Shown here in pieces: positions 45,372 to 53,250 of a stretch of 64,000 bases of DNA. Both the position numbers and the translations under genes were made by a program. The stretch's first letter is position 1; the number at the start of each line of letters is the position of its first letter. Source of the DNA: JAJPJE01 sp963848375 (GTDB lineage: Bacteria; Acidobacteriota; Terriglobia; Terriglobales; Acidobacteriaceae); NCBI GenBank assembly GCA_963848375.1, contig CAWKDK010000002.1, positions 5,416 through 69,415 on the forward strand. Direction: 5' to 3'. A model generated the notes under the pieces. That model saw only the letters and a program-made list of their open reading frames with translations. It ran no database searches and was not told the origin of the DNA.

Positions 45372-45436
45372 TTATGGAGTAAGCGATGGGATCCCGAAGA
45401 TCATCCGGGTTCGTTCTGGAGTCAGGGGCAGCCGCT

Positions 45437-46585
45437 ATGACGCTTACACAATTTGTAGTGAAGCAGTCGTTTCGGAATAAGCGCCGAACGGCGATGACGA
45501 TCATCAGCATCGGCGTGTCGCTGCTGCTGCTCACCTTGATGATGACGGTGTGGCGCGCCTTCTACATCGACCAGGGCGCCCCTGAGACAGCTTTGCGCCT
45601 GATGACACGTCATCGAGTTTCGCTGGCGTTCTTTCTTCCCGGCTCCTATCGAAACAAGATTCGCAGCGTTCCCGGCGTGGTGAATGTAGTCCCGATGTCG
45701 TGGTTCGGCGGCCAATACAAAGACGACAAGCCAGAGAATTTCTTCGCGCAGTTTGGGACCGATCCGGCAGAAGCAGTGAAGGTTTACGGCGAGTGGCATA
45801 TTCCTGAGGATCAGGAGCAAGCGTGGATCCGCGATCGCGCCGGCGCGCTGGTCGGGAGGAAACTGGCGCAGAAACATGGCTGGAAGATCGGCGACAAGAT
45901 CATTCTGAACGGCACGATTTTCCCAGTGAATCTGAACCTGACGATTCGCGCCATGACTGACGCGGAAGACTCCGCCGAAGCGCTTTACTTCGACTACACG
46001 TATGTGGAAGAAGCGGTGAATTGGGCGAAGGGCCAGGATGGAATGTTCGCGATCCGCGTGGACTCAGCCGATGATGTGCCCACTGTTGCGAAGTCCGTAG
46101 ACAACATGTTCCGCAACTCGCCGACTCCGACAAAGACGGAGTCCGAAAAGGCGTTTCAGCTGGGATTCATTGCGATGATGGGTAACGTGAAGGCGTTCAT
46201 CCTGGGAATTTCGATGGCAGTTGTGTTCGCGATCCTTCTGGTTTCCGGGAACACGATGGCAATGTCGATCCGCGAAAGGATTCGCGAAGTAGCGGTGCTG
46301 AAGACGATGGGCTTCACGCGTCGCGATGTGCTGGTGTTGTTCGTGGGAGAAGGCGTGGCGGTCTCTCTGATTGGAGGATTGGCGGGCGTTGCCTTGGCCA
46401 ACGTGCTGGTGAAGGGAGTTGCGAATTCTCCGGCGGGAGGCATGCTGCAAGGATTGACGGTCACATTCCCAACGCTGCTGGTCGCGTTGGCGGTGGCGGC
46501 GTTTGTTGGACTGGTGAGCGCTTTTATTCCGGCGTATCGCGCCTCGGATTTGAGTATCGCGGAAGGGTTGAGGCACCTGGGTTAG
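45437..46585 (+). CDS. FtsX/MacB-type ABC permease, first of pair
   Basis: 382 residues: MTLTQFVVKQSFRNKRRTAMTIISIGVSLLLLTLMMTVW (first helix), a periplasmic MacB-PCD-like domain, and three C-terminal helices with the FtsX signature ERIREVAVLKTMGFTRRDVLVLFVGEG. An ATG at 45386 with GGAG is an alternative start that would add 17 residues. Followed after three bases by the second permease; the operon then encodes an adaptor and an ATPase, together a MacAB-like exporter. Confidence 0.87.
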   Translation: MTLTQFVVKQSFRNKRRTAMTIISIGVSLLLLTLMMTVWRAFYIDQGAPETALRLMTRHRVSLAFFLPGSYRNKIRSVPGVVNVVPMSWFGGQYKDDKPENFFAQFGTDPAEAVKVYGEWHIPEDQEQAWIRDRAGALVGRKLAQKHGWKIGDKIILNGTIFPVNLNLTIRAMTDAEDSAEALYFDYTYVEEAVNWAKGQDGMFAIRVDSADDVPTVAKSVDNMFRNSPTPTKTESEKAFQLGFIAMMGNVKAFILGISMAVVFAILLVSGNTMAMSIRERIREVAVLKTMGFTRRDVLVLFVGEGVAVSLIGGLAGVALANVLVKGVANSPAGGMLQGLTVTFPTLLVALAVAAFVGLVSAFIPAYRASDLSIAEGLRHLG

Positions 46586-46588
46586 AGA

Positions 46589-47752
46589 ATGGCGATTCCG
46601 ATCACATATAACGTGCGCAATTTACGGATGCGCTTGGGCGCGACGGTGATGACCGCGCTCGGAATCGCACTCACGGTTGCGATTGCCATTTTCATCATGG
46701 CATTGCTCGCCGGATTGAAGCAGGCGTTCACGGCGACTGGCGATCCGATGAATGTGATGGCACTGCGCAAGGGATCGGACACGGAACTGACGAGCGTGAT
46801 CGATCGGCCGACGTTGCCGGTGATCAAGTTCCTCTCTGGTGTCGCCAAGGATGAGAACGGGCAGCCGCTGGCTTCGGGCGAAATGATCGTGCTGATCGTG
46901 TTGCCGCGAAAAGACGGGACGGGCGAAGTGAACGTAACAGTGCGCGGCATGTCGCCGATCGGCTTCAAACTTCGTCCGGATATTGGATTGGCGGACGGGC
47001 GGTGGTTCCAGCCAGGTCAGCGCGAAGTGGTGGTGAGCCGTTCGGTGAATCAACGATTCGCTCACGCGAAAATTGGCGACAAATTGCACTTTGGCAAGGG
47101 TGATTGGGATGTAGTCGGAATCTTCGACAGTCGTGGTGGAAGCGCGCACGATTCCGAGATATGGGGCGATGTGAACCTGATGGCGACGGATTTCGATCGT
47201 CCGATCTATAACTCGATCCTGATTCGCGCGGTCGACACCAATTCAGCCGACGCGCTGGTGAAACGCATGAGCGATGACCAGCGATTGAAGCTCGATGGAA
47301 TGCACGAGTCGGCGTACTACGGAAAGCAGACGCGCTCGGGTGCGCCGATCAAGTTTATCGGCACGGTGATTGCGATCATCATGGCGATTGGTTCGTGCTT
47401 CGCGGCGATGAACACGATGTATGCGTCGGTGGCATTCCGCTCGCGAGAGATTGCAACGCTGCGCATCTTGGGATTTTCGCGCCCGAGCATTCTGACGTGC
47501 TTCGTGCTGGAGTCACTGCTGATTTCGCTGATCGGAGGCATTGCAGCAGTTCTGATGATGCTGCCGTTCAATGGCTTGACTACGGGAACATCGAACTCAG
47601 CGACCTTCAGCGAAGTGATTTTCCAGATGCGGATTACGGTCGACGTAGTGATTTCGGCGCTGATTTTTGCTGTGGTGATGGGCGTGATCGGCGGACTGGC
47701 TCCGGCCTGGCACGCGTCGCGACAAAGCATTCTGGCGGCATTGCGAGATTAA
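46589..47752 (+). CDS. FtsX/MacB-type ABC permease, second of pair
   Basis: 387 residues with the same topology: first helix LGATVMTALGIALTVAIAIFIMALLAG, periplasmic domain (VLPRKDGTGEVNVTVRGMSPIGFKLRPDIGLADGRWFQPGQREVVVS) and C-terminal SREIATLRILGFSRPSILTCFVLESLLISLIGGIAAV. As the two permeases are distinct, the transporter is likely a heterodimer. Confidence 0.88.
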   Translation: MAIPITYNVRNLRMRLGATVMTALGIALTVAIAIFIMALLAGLKQAFTATGDPMNVMALRKGSDTELTSVIDRPTLPVIKFLSGVAKDENGQPLASGEMIVLIVLPRKDGTGEVNVTVRGMSPIGFKLRPDIGLADGRWFQPGQREVVVSRSVNQRFAHAKIGDKLHFGKGDWDVVGIFDSRGGSAHDSEIWGDVNLMATDFDRPIYNSILIRAVDTNSADALVKRMSDDQRLKLDGMHESAYYGKQTRSGAPIKFIGTVIAIIMAIGSCFAAMNTMYASVAFRSREIATLRILGFSRPSILTCFVLESLLISLIGGIAAVLMMLPFNGLTTGTSNSATFSEVIFQMRITVDVVISALIFAVVMGVIGGLAPAWHASRQSILAALRD

Positions 47753-47791
47753 TTGGGTTCGGAAATTGTTGAGCCTGACAGAGAGAAGAAA

Positions 47792-48457
47792 ATGGCAACG
47801 AAACTGGAAGACTTGAAGACGTTGAAGATCGACGATTCGCAGCGAGCTGCTCCGAAGACAGCGAAGTGGTCGAAGCGCTACATCATCGCGGGAGTGGCGG
47901 TGATCCTCGTGCTTGGGTTGCTCGCCATGAGCCGAGGTTCGTCGGGTGCCGCAGAGGTTCCAGTGGTGCGCGCGACACCGGTGAATGGCGATCTGGGCAC
48001 GGTGCTGTCAGCGTCTGGATATATTGTGGCGCATCACAAGATCACCGTGAACTCGAAGGTCACGGGTCGCGTTGCCTGGATCGGAGTGGAGAAGGGCGAC
48101 AAGGTGAAAGAAGGACAGGTGCTTGTCCGTCTCGAAGACCAGGAATTTCGCGCCAATGTGGAAGCAGCTCGCGGCGCCGTAGAGAGCGCCAAGGCGCGGT
48201 TGGCGGCGCTGGTGAACGGCTCGCGCCCGCAGGAAATCCAGAAGGCGAATCACGATCTCGACGAAGCCCGGGCAACGTTGACGAACGACAAGATCAACAT
48301 GGAGCGTTCGCAAAAGCTATTTGCAAATGGCGTCTACTCTAAGTCGCAGCTGGACGATGCGCTGTCAAAATATGAGGCGATCGGTGCAGCGGGTGAGCTC
48401 GCTCGATCAGACGTACAACATGGCGAAAGTCGGACCGCGGCAGGAGGATATCGATAA
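47792..48457 (+). CDS. HlyD/MacA-type periplasmic adaptor, N-terminal part (frameshift-separated)
   Basis: Starts MATKLEDLKTLKIDDSQ with one membrane anchor (YIIAGVAVILVLGLLAM), the first lipoyl half (ASGYIVAHHKITVNSKVTGRVAWIGVEKGDKVKEGQVLVRLEDQEF) and the first helix of the hairpin. Frame lost in the GGG at 48391-48393: GCAGCGGGTGAGC should read GCA GCG GTG AGC. Whole locus 47792-49127 is 3n+1, 444 residues once corrected. Confidence 0.85.
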   Translation: MATKLEDLKTLKIDDSQRAAPKTAKWSKRYIIAGVAVILVLGLLAMSRGSSGAAEVPVVRATPVNGDLGTVLSASGYIVAHHKITVNSKVTGRVAWIGVEKGDKVKEGQVLVRLEDQEFRANVEAARGAVESAKARLAALVNGSRPQEIQKANHDLDEARATLTNDKINMERSQKLFANGVYSKSQLDDALSKYEAIGAAGELARSDVQHGESRTAAGGYR

Positions 48458-49127
48458 AGCGCGCGGCGATCTGGAGCAGGCGGAAGGACAACTGGCCTTT
48501 GCGCAATCGCAACTGGAGGCAACGCAGATTCGCGCTCCTGTGACTGGAACGATCCTCGAGCGCACGGCTGAAAAAGGCGAGCTCGTAACTGCACAGTTTG
48601 CCAGCACGGCCGAGGGTGGCCCACAGGGCTCGGTGGTAGCGATCGCCGATCTGAATGACATTCAGGTGGAACTCGATATCGCGCAAGATGATTTTGCGAA
48701 GCTGGGGGCACATATGGCCGGAGTGATCACGACGGACGCGTATCCGGATCGCAAATATCACGGCGAAATTGCGGAGATCTCCCCGGAAGCGAATCGTCAG
48801 AAGGCAACGGTGCAGGTGAAGGTGCAGATCAAGAATCCGGATGATTATCTGCGTCCGGATATGAATGCGAATGTACAGTTCCTGGCGGATCAAAAGCCCG
48901 GCCAGGAGGTTCATGGCGCGCTGGTGCCGATCACTGCGGTGCGCAGCCAGGGCGCAAAGAAAACTGTGTTCCTGGTAGAGAATGACAAAGCGGTGGCGCG
49001 CGAAGTAAAGGTGCTGGCAACGCATAGCGATGGGTATGTGGTCGACAACCTGAGCGGAGGCGAGACGGTGATTGCGGAACTTCCGGCTGAGTTGAAAGAC
49101 GGCACTCGCATTCGCGTGAAGAAGTAG
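48393..49127 (+). CDS. HlyD/MacA-type adaptor, C-terminal part (frameshift-separated)
   Basis: Continues VSSLDQTYNMAKVGPRQEDIDKARGDLEQAEGQLAFAQSQLEATQIRAPVTGTILERTAEKGELV (second hairpin helix and second lipoyl half), then the beta-barrel and membrane-proximal domains (IADLNDIQVELDIAQDDFAKL; TAVRSQGAKKTVFLVENDKAVAREVKVL). The adaptor would link the permeases to an outer-membrane channel; no TolC-like gene is in the window. Confidence 0.85.
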   Translation: MSSLDQTYNMAKVGPRQEDIDKARGDLEQAEGQLAFAQSQLEATQIRAPVTGTILERTAEKGELVTAQFASTAEGGPQGSVVAIADLNDIQVELDIAQDDFAKLGAHMAGVITTDAYPDRKYHGEIAEISPEANRQKATVQVKVQIKNPDDYLRPDMNANVQFLADQKPGQEVHGALVPITAVRSQGAKKTVFLVENDKAVAREVKVLATHSDGYVVDNLSGGETVIAELPAELKDGTRIRVKK

Positions 49128-49135
49128 GATCCGAC

Positions 49136-49693
49136 ATGGCGACGAGTGAGATGATGCAGGAGACTGCAGTCAGAACCAAGGTGGTTGAGGCGATTCATAT
49201 CAGCAAGATTTTTCGCCGCGACGAGTTCGAAGTGCGCGCGCTGGACGATGTTTCCATCGACTTCTTTGAAGGGGATTTTGTCGCGCTGATGGGCCCTTCG
49301 GGTTCGGGCAAGACAAGCTTGTTGAACATGATTGCGGCGATCGATCGTCCGACGCACGGCGAGATGCGTGTGCTGGGAGAGGACATCTTCGCGTTTAACG
49401 ATCAGGAAGCGGCGCAGTGGCGGAATCGCGTGATCGGCTACATCTTCCAGACGTTCAACCTGATTCCGGTGCTGACTGCGGCAGAGAACGTGGAACTGCC
49501 TCTGCTGTTGACGAAGCTGAACAAGCAGGAACGTCGTGCACACGTGGAGATGGCGCTCAAACTGGTCGGATTAGCCGACCGCATGACGCACCTTCCCGAA
49601 GCAGCTCTCTGGTGGACAGGAGCAGCGCGTGGCTATCGCGCGGTCGATTGTGACCGATCCGAAGATTGTGCTCGCGGACGAGCCTACCGGTGA
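49136..49693 (+). CDS. MacB-type ABC ATPase, N-terminal part (frameshift-separated)
   Basis: ABC ATPase with Walker A GPSGSGKTSLLNMIAA and Q-loop FQTFNLIPVLTAAENVELPL. The frame is lost at the CCC 49595-49597: CACCTTCCCGAAGCAG should be CAC CTT CCG AAG CAG (HLPKQLSGG). ATG is eight bases after the adaptor stop. Corrected locus 49136-49850 encodes 237 residues. Confidence 0.88.
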   Translation: MATSEMMQETAVRTKVVEAIHISKIFRRDEFEVRALDDVSIDFFEGDFVALMGPSGSGKTSLLNMIAAIDRPTHGEMRVLGEDIFAFNDQEAAQWRNRVIGYIFQTFNLIPVLTAAENVELPLLLTKLNKQERRAHVEMALKLVGLADRMTHLPEAALWWTGAARGYRAVDCDRSEDCARGRAYR

Positions 49694-49850
49694 CCTCGAC
49701 AGTCATTCCGCGACAGATGTGCTGGAAATCCTGAAGATGTTGAATGAGGACTTCGGGAAGACGATCGTGATGGTGACACACGATCCGCACGCGGCGTCGT
49801 ACGCGCACGTAACGCGGCACCTGGAAAAGGGAATGTTGCTCCCGCTGTAA
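49599..49850 (+). CDS. MacB-type ABC ATPase, C-terminal part (frameshift-separated)
   Basis: Reads KQLSGGQEQRVAIARSIVTDPKIVLADEPTGDLD (signature and Walker B) and VMVTHDPHAASYAHVTRHLEKGMLL (H-loop), ending the ATPase that begins at 49136. It powers the two permeases of this operon. Confidence 0.85.
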   Translation, partial: KQLSGGQEQRVAIARSIVTDPKIVLADEPTGDLDSHSATDVLEILKMLNEDFGKTIVMVTHDPHAASYAHVTRHLEKGMLLPL

Positions 49851-49983
49851 GACCAAGAAGACTCAACCACGAAGGACACAAAGGATCACGAAGTTAGTGA
49901 TTCTTGTTTTCAGATTTGCGGTCCCATGCCCTTCTGAGGCAATATGACGCGGACTCAATCCCTAACCGCGTAACCCGAGGAAC

Positions 49984-50577
49984 ATGGCGACAACTAGCAC
50001 TCCCGCGACTGGTACTTCCTCTGCACCGAGCCTGAGACGAACCCTGGGGCTCTGGGACCTGATCATCATTGGCATCGTCATCATTCAGCCCATCGCCCCG
50101 ATGGGCATTTACGGCGTGATCAGTAATAAGGCTGGCGGCCACGTGGTGACCACCATCCTGATCGCCATGGTGGCGATGCTGTTCACGGCGATCAGCTACG
50201 GAAAGATGGCGCGCGCCTATCCCAGCGCCGGGTCGGCCTACACGTATGTGGGGAAGGAAATTCATCCCGGGCTCGGGTATCTGACCGGCTGGGCGATGGT
50301 GATGGATTACATCCTGAACCCGCTTGATCTGCACCGCAATTTGCAGCAAGCTCACGCAGAATATTCTGCCGGGAATTCCGTACTACGTGCTGGCGGTAGT
50401 CTTTGCCGTGTTCTTCACGGTGATGAACCTGCGTGGCATCAAGACTTCGGCGCGAATCAACGATGTGATGGCCGCGGGGATGACGATTGTGGTGGTCATC
50501 TTCTTCGTCTTCGTAATTCGCTTCGTGTGGGGATTGCACGAATACGGCGCGGGGTTCTTCACGCAGCCTTTCTATAA
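49984..50577 (+). CDS. APC-family amino acid permease, N-terminal part (frameshift-separated)
   Basis: Opens with SLRRTLGLWDLIIIGIVIIQPIAPMGIYGVISN, the first helices of an APC transporter, through MARAYPSAGSAYTYVGKEIHPGLGYLTGWAMVMDYILNPL. The frame is lost at 50324-50325: CCGCTTGATCTGC should be CCG CTG ATC TGC (PLICTAI). Locus 49984-51373 is 3n+1 and gives 462 residues when corrected, the family's size. Confidence 0.86.
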   Translation: MATTSTPATGTSSAPSLRRTLGLWDLIIIGIVIIQPIAPMGIYGVISNKAGGHVVTTILIAMVAMLFTAISYGKMARAYPSAGSAYTYVGKEIHPGLGYLTGWAMVMDYILNPLDLHRNLQQAHAEYSAGNSVLRAGGSLCRVLHGDEPAWHQDFGANQRCDGRGDDDCGGHLLRLRNSLRVGIARIRRGVLHAAFL

Positions 50578-51373
50578 CCCGGCGACGTTCAGTTGGGGCG
50601 GAGTGTTCCGCGGGACATCGATCGCGGTGCTCACCTATATCGGATTTGATGGAATCTCGACATTGTCGGAGGAAGTGGAGAATCCGCGGCGCAACATCAT
50701 GCTGGCGACGGTGCTGGTCTGCGTGATCACCGGCGTGCTGGCATCACTCGAAGTGTACGCTGCGCAACTGGTGTGGGGCTCGAAGCCGTTCCCGGAGAGC
50801 CAGGTGGAGTCGGCATTCCCGCTGGTGGCGAGGCAGGCTGGCGGATTCTTTCTGTTCCAACTGCTGAATTTCACTATCCTCATCGCCAACATTGGCTCGG
50901 GCATGGGCGCGCAACTGGCCGCGGGAAGACTGCTTTACGGCATGGGACGCAACGACGCTCTCCCAAGGAAATTCTTTGGCGTCATTGAACCCAAGCGGCG
51001 TATTCCACAGAACAACATTATCGCCGTCGGAGCCTTCGCGCTCGCAGGCGCAGTTTTGTTAGAGCTCTTCGCACGACAACTGGGCGGCGGAGCGTATGAG
51101 ACAGGTGCGCAGGCATTGAATTTTGGCGCATTCATCGCCTTCATGGGAGTGAACGCGGCGTCCTTTGTCCGCTACTTCCTGCGCTCCGGAGAGAGGACTG
51201 CCGCGAGTTTGCTGGTGCCCGTGCTGGGCTTCCTGATCTGCGCATTCATCTGGTGGAATCTGAGCCCGACGGCAAAAGTCGTGGGTACGATCTGGCTTGG
51301 GGCCGGCATTGCTTACGGCGCGTGGAAGACCAAGGGATTCAAGCAGGCCGTGGAGTTCGAGGCGGCGGAATAG
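50324..51373 (+). CDS. APC-family amino acid permease, C-terminal part (frameshift-separated)
   Basis: Remaining helices of the permease (YYVLAVVFAVFFTVMNLRGIKTSARIND; GGVFRGTSIAVLTYIGFDGISTLSEEVENPRRNI; FLLVPVLGFLICAFIWWNL). The TYIGFD and EEVENPRRN motifs are typical of putrescine/amino-acid APC transporters. The apparent TTG start is only the site of the inserted base. Confidence 0.86.
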   Translation: MICTAICSKLTQNILPGIPYYVLAVVFAVFFTVMNLRGIKTSARINDVMAAGMTIVVVIFFVFVIRFVWGLHEYGAGFFTQPFYNPATFSWGGVFRGTSIAVLTYIGFDGISTLSEEVENPRRNIMLATVLVCVITGVLASLEVYAAQLVWGSKPFPESQVESAFPLVARQAGGFFLFQLLNFTILIANIGSGMGAQLAAGRLLYGMGRNDALPRKFFGVIEPKRRIPQNNIIAVGAFALAGAVLLELFARQLGGGAYETGAQALNFGAFIAFMGVNAASFVRYFLRSGERTAASLLVPVLGFLICAFIWWNLSPTAKVVGTIWLGAGIAYGAWKTKGFKQAVEFEAAE

Positions 51374-51414
51374 GGCTGTGGGAGCGGGAAATCGTGCGTG
51401 GTGCCACAAGCGTA

Positions 51415-51430
51415 TGTGATGTGCGTCACA
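51415..51430. promoter_or_regulatory. CRP/FNR-type palindrome TGTGA-N6-TCACA
   Basis: TGTGA (51415-51419) and TCACA (51426-51430) with six bases between match the core of a Crp-family site. It lies 56 bases before the small gene at 51486, a position suitable for activation. No Crp-like gene is in the window. Confidence 0.5.
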
Positions 51431-51485
51431 GGCGCTCGTGAAGCACTCGGTTATCGTCAACTCACCTTAGGAACAGGTGGTTGCG

Positions 51486-51689
51486 ATGCAAACCAGCGAG
51501 TCGATTCTCCAACAGCGGCTTCGAACTCTCAAGGAATTGCAGGCATCTGCAATGGACTTGTTGTTTTCAGGGAGGCTCTCGAAAGAAGAGCTGAACGATG
51601 TCCTGGAAATGATTCCGCAATTACAGTTGGAGGCGGTACAGGTCGAGACCGCTTTGAATCGTACCCGGCACTTGCATGTAGCCGGCTGA
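51486..51689 (+). CDS. Small helical protein, function unknown
   Basis: 67 residues, two predicted amphipathic helices (ESILQQRLRTLKELQASAMDLLFSGR; SKEELNDVLEMIPQLQLEAVQVETALNRT). ATG at 51486 is preceded by AGGTGG at five bases. It has its own possible Crp-type site upstream and an intrinsic terminator downstream, so it is an independent unit. Confidence 0.7.
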   Translation: MQTSESILQQRLRTLKELQASAMDLLFSGRLSKEELNDVLEMIPQLQLEAVQVETALNRTRHLHVAG

Positions 51690-51735
51690 CTAGGGTCTGC
51701 TTCATACCCTTAATAACCAGGCTCCTGATGAAAAA

Positions 51736-51762
51736 GCCCGGCACTTCCGCCGGGCATTTTTA
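51736..51762. terminator. Intrinsic terminator (works in both directions)
   Basis: GCCCGGC (51736-51742) and GCCGGGC (51749-51755) with a six-base loop, flanked by AAAAA before and ATTTTT after. Confidence 0.9.
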
Positions 51763-51834
51763 TTGCCCGAGTAAGCGAACTCCGTGTGGCTTGTTCGGCC
51801 GCCCAGCGCACCTTTGCCAAATCCAGAGCTGATT

Positions 51835-51863
51835 TTGACGTGAATCCGAACCTGTATTAATCT
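51835..51863 (+). promoter_or_regulatory. Promoter of the peptide/structured RNA unit
   Basis: TTGACG (51835-51840), 17 bases, TAATCT (51858-51863). Predicted transcript start near 51870, about ten bases before the long Shine-Dalgarno at 51878-51891. Confidence 0.6.
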
Positions 51864-51892
51864 GCCCCTACACTGAGAAAGGAGGTGGTCCA

Positions 51893-51949
51893 GTGTCGAC
51901 AAATTCAGACAGTCATAGTTACAGCCACAGTGAGGTGCTTGAGGTCTAG
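51893..51949 (+). CDS. 18-residue Ser/His-rich peptide ORF with extended Shine-Dalgarno
   Basis: GTG-started ORF encoding MSTNSDSHSYSHSEVLEV, ended by TAG. The sequence AAAGGAGGTGGTCC at 51878-51891 matches 13 of 14 positions of the complement of the usual 16S rRNA 3' end, and the GGAGGT core is six bases before GTG, an ideal distance. Strong translation of a very short peptide is therefore likely. It could be a leader peptide, a peptide signal or a toxin-like product; I recognise no family. Confidence 0.55.
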   Translation: MSTNSDSHSYSHSEVLEV

Positions 51950-52121
51950 GGCGTTTCGCTCTAAATCCTCTCCTGGCTTCCGGTGTGACGGCCACCCGAT
52001 TGGTGAGTGGCGCGACAGTGTCAGGCGGCGTTCCAATGGCGATGCTGCTGGAATCGGAAGTACTTGGCGGGGGGTCAACGTTAGGGTGACCCGCCTCAGG
52101 CCAATTTAAACAGGCTACCGG
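51950..52121 (+). ncRNA. Structured 3' part of the peptide transcript
   Basis: Between the peptide stop and the terminator the plus strand has nested complementarity. TTGGC...GCCAA encloses GGGTCA/TGACCC (about 52062-52112), and TTCCA/TGGAA form a hairpin near 52032-52054. No longer ORF has a ribosome site. It may be a small RNA or a regulatory 3' UTR. Confidence 0.45.
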
Positions 52122-52162
52122 ACGGCCCACGATTGGTCACAGTCGTGGGCCGTTGTATTTTT
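52122..52162 (+). terminator. Strong intrinsic terminator of the peptide/RNA unit
   Basis: Perfect 11-pair stem ACGGCCCACGA (52122-52132) / TCGTGGGCCGT (52143-52153), then TGTATTTTT. The T run is only on the plus strand, so it ends the transcript started near 51870, not the minus-strand gene at 52166. Confidence 0.9.
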
Positions 52163-52165
52163 GCC

Positions 52166-52366
52166 CTAAACGCGGCCGGGCGCGCGCAGCAATCGCGCCG
52201 GCAACGTCAGGATTGCCCATAGAAATTGCAGAACGCCGTCGACGGCGATGCCGACGATCCGGAATGGGAGCAGAAGCAGCCATACAAGGGGATACAGCAC
52301 GAGCCCCAAGAGCGCCAGCGGCCAGCAGAGCACAAAGAGAATGCACCAAAGAATGAAAGTGAACAT
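52166..52366 (-). CDS. Small hydrophobic membrane protein
   Basis: 66 residues with two long hydrophobic segments (FILWCILFVLCWPLALLGLVLYPLVWLLLLPF; VLQFLWAILTLPARLL) and a short basic C-terminus. No family recognised. Probably an integral inner-membrane protein. Confidence 0.6.
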   Translation of the reverse strand: MFTFILWCILFVLCWPLALLGLVLYPLVWLLLLPFRIVGIAVDGVLQFLWAILTLPARLLRAPGRV

Positions 52367-52523
52367 AGCAGTAGCTCTGCTTCAGGATACGAGCGAATGG
52401 GCAAGTAGGTTCCAGAAATTCGCCTTGAGTTTGAGCGACGCTTTGCGGAGGGATGTTTTTGTCGATTTCAGAGATGAGAAGCCGCTCCAGACTGCAGAAG
52501 CGGCTCCGCGCCTACGGTCTGGA

Positions 52524-52979
52524 TCATCGCTGAAATCGTTTTCTTAGACTGAACGCCACGACAAGAACTGACGTCCCCAAAAACTGAGAGACGAGGTTCA
52601 GGTACGCTGCGCGGATAGTGCTTTTTCCAATCGAAATCGACGTCTCTTCTATCCTTGTCGAAATCCGGATAGTCCCGGATATCTTGATGATGAAACGAGA
52701 TTTCTTCCGGTAGATGCAACCGTGTCCTGACTGAAACTCGCATGCGAAAGAGCAGAGTTCCGGAATGAGTCTCCCGTCGGCCATCCACGTTTCCAGGACG
52801 GGAACGAGAGAATAACTGAGAGTTGTCGTTGAATCCCGAGAAGACCAATGTAACAGCGCGGCCAAAATCGGGTTCGAGCGGAGGCCAGATCGAGATTGTC
52901 CGCCAATACTGGAATTGACGCAGCATAGAAGCGCTAGTAACAAGCGACCGATCGGGAAGCGAAAGACGTGCTTCGCCAT
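52524..52979 (-). CDS. Doubtful hypothetical protein with signal-like N-terminus
   Basis: ATG at 52979 has AGGAG seven bases upstream and a signal-peptide-like start (RFPIGRLLLALLCCVNSS). An overlapping frame (52468-53001) is also open and reads equally protein-like downstream (LHLPEEISFHHQDIRDYPDFDKDRR). Given the other frameshifts in this window, the true product may start in the first frame and continue in the second. I cannot settle this. Confidence 0.35.
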   Translation of the reverse strand: MAKHVFRFPIGRLLLALLCCVNSSIGGQSRSGLRSNPILAALLHWSSRDSTTTLSYSLVPVLETWMADGRLIPELCSFACEFQSGHGCIYRKKSRFIIKISGTIRISTRIEETSISIGKSTIRAAYLNLVSQFLGTSVLVVAFSLRKRFQR

Positions 52980-53250
52980 AATCCAACTCCTGAACAGGCA
53001 ACGAGGTTTGGCGCGGGTGGGAAGGTTTCCCGGCGAAGGACTGATAGCTAACGAAGGATGCGGATTCGCCTGAAATTGAGCAGAGTCAGGGAGAACCGCA
53101 CAGGCATGCGGAGAAACGACGAAGTAGCCCGCACGGAGGGTGATCGTGCAATCACGTTATCCGAAGCTGCAGGGCAAAACGCATTTCCACATACACACGA
53201 ATATGCAGAACCTTGCACAGGAACTGAGAAAACAGCTCTCTCCCGAGGAG

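Noticed and set aside
49865..49893. AACCACGAAGGACACAAAGGATCACGAAG tract (given here as a short low-complexity tract after the ABC ATPase)
   Set aside because: Looks like a widespread simple intergenic repeat unit, but only one copy is present in the window, so I do not call it.
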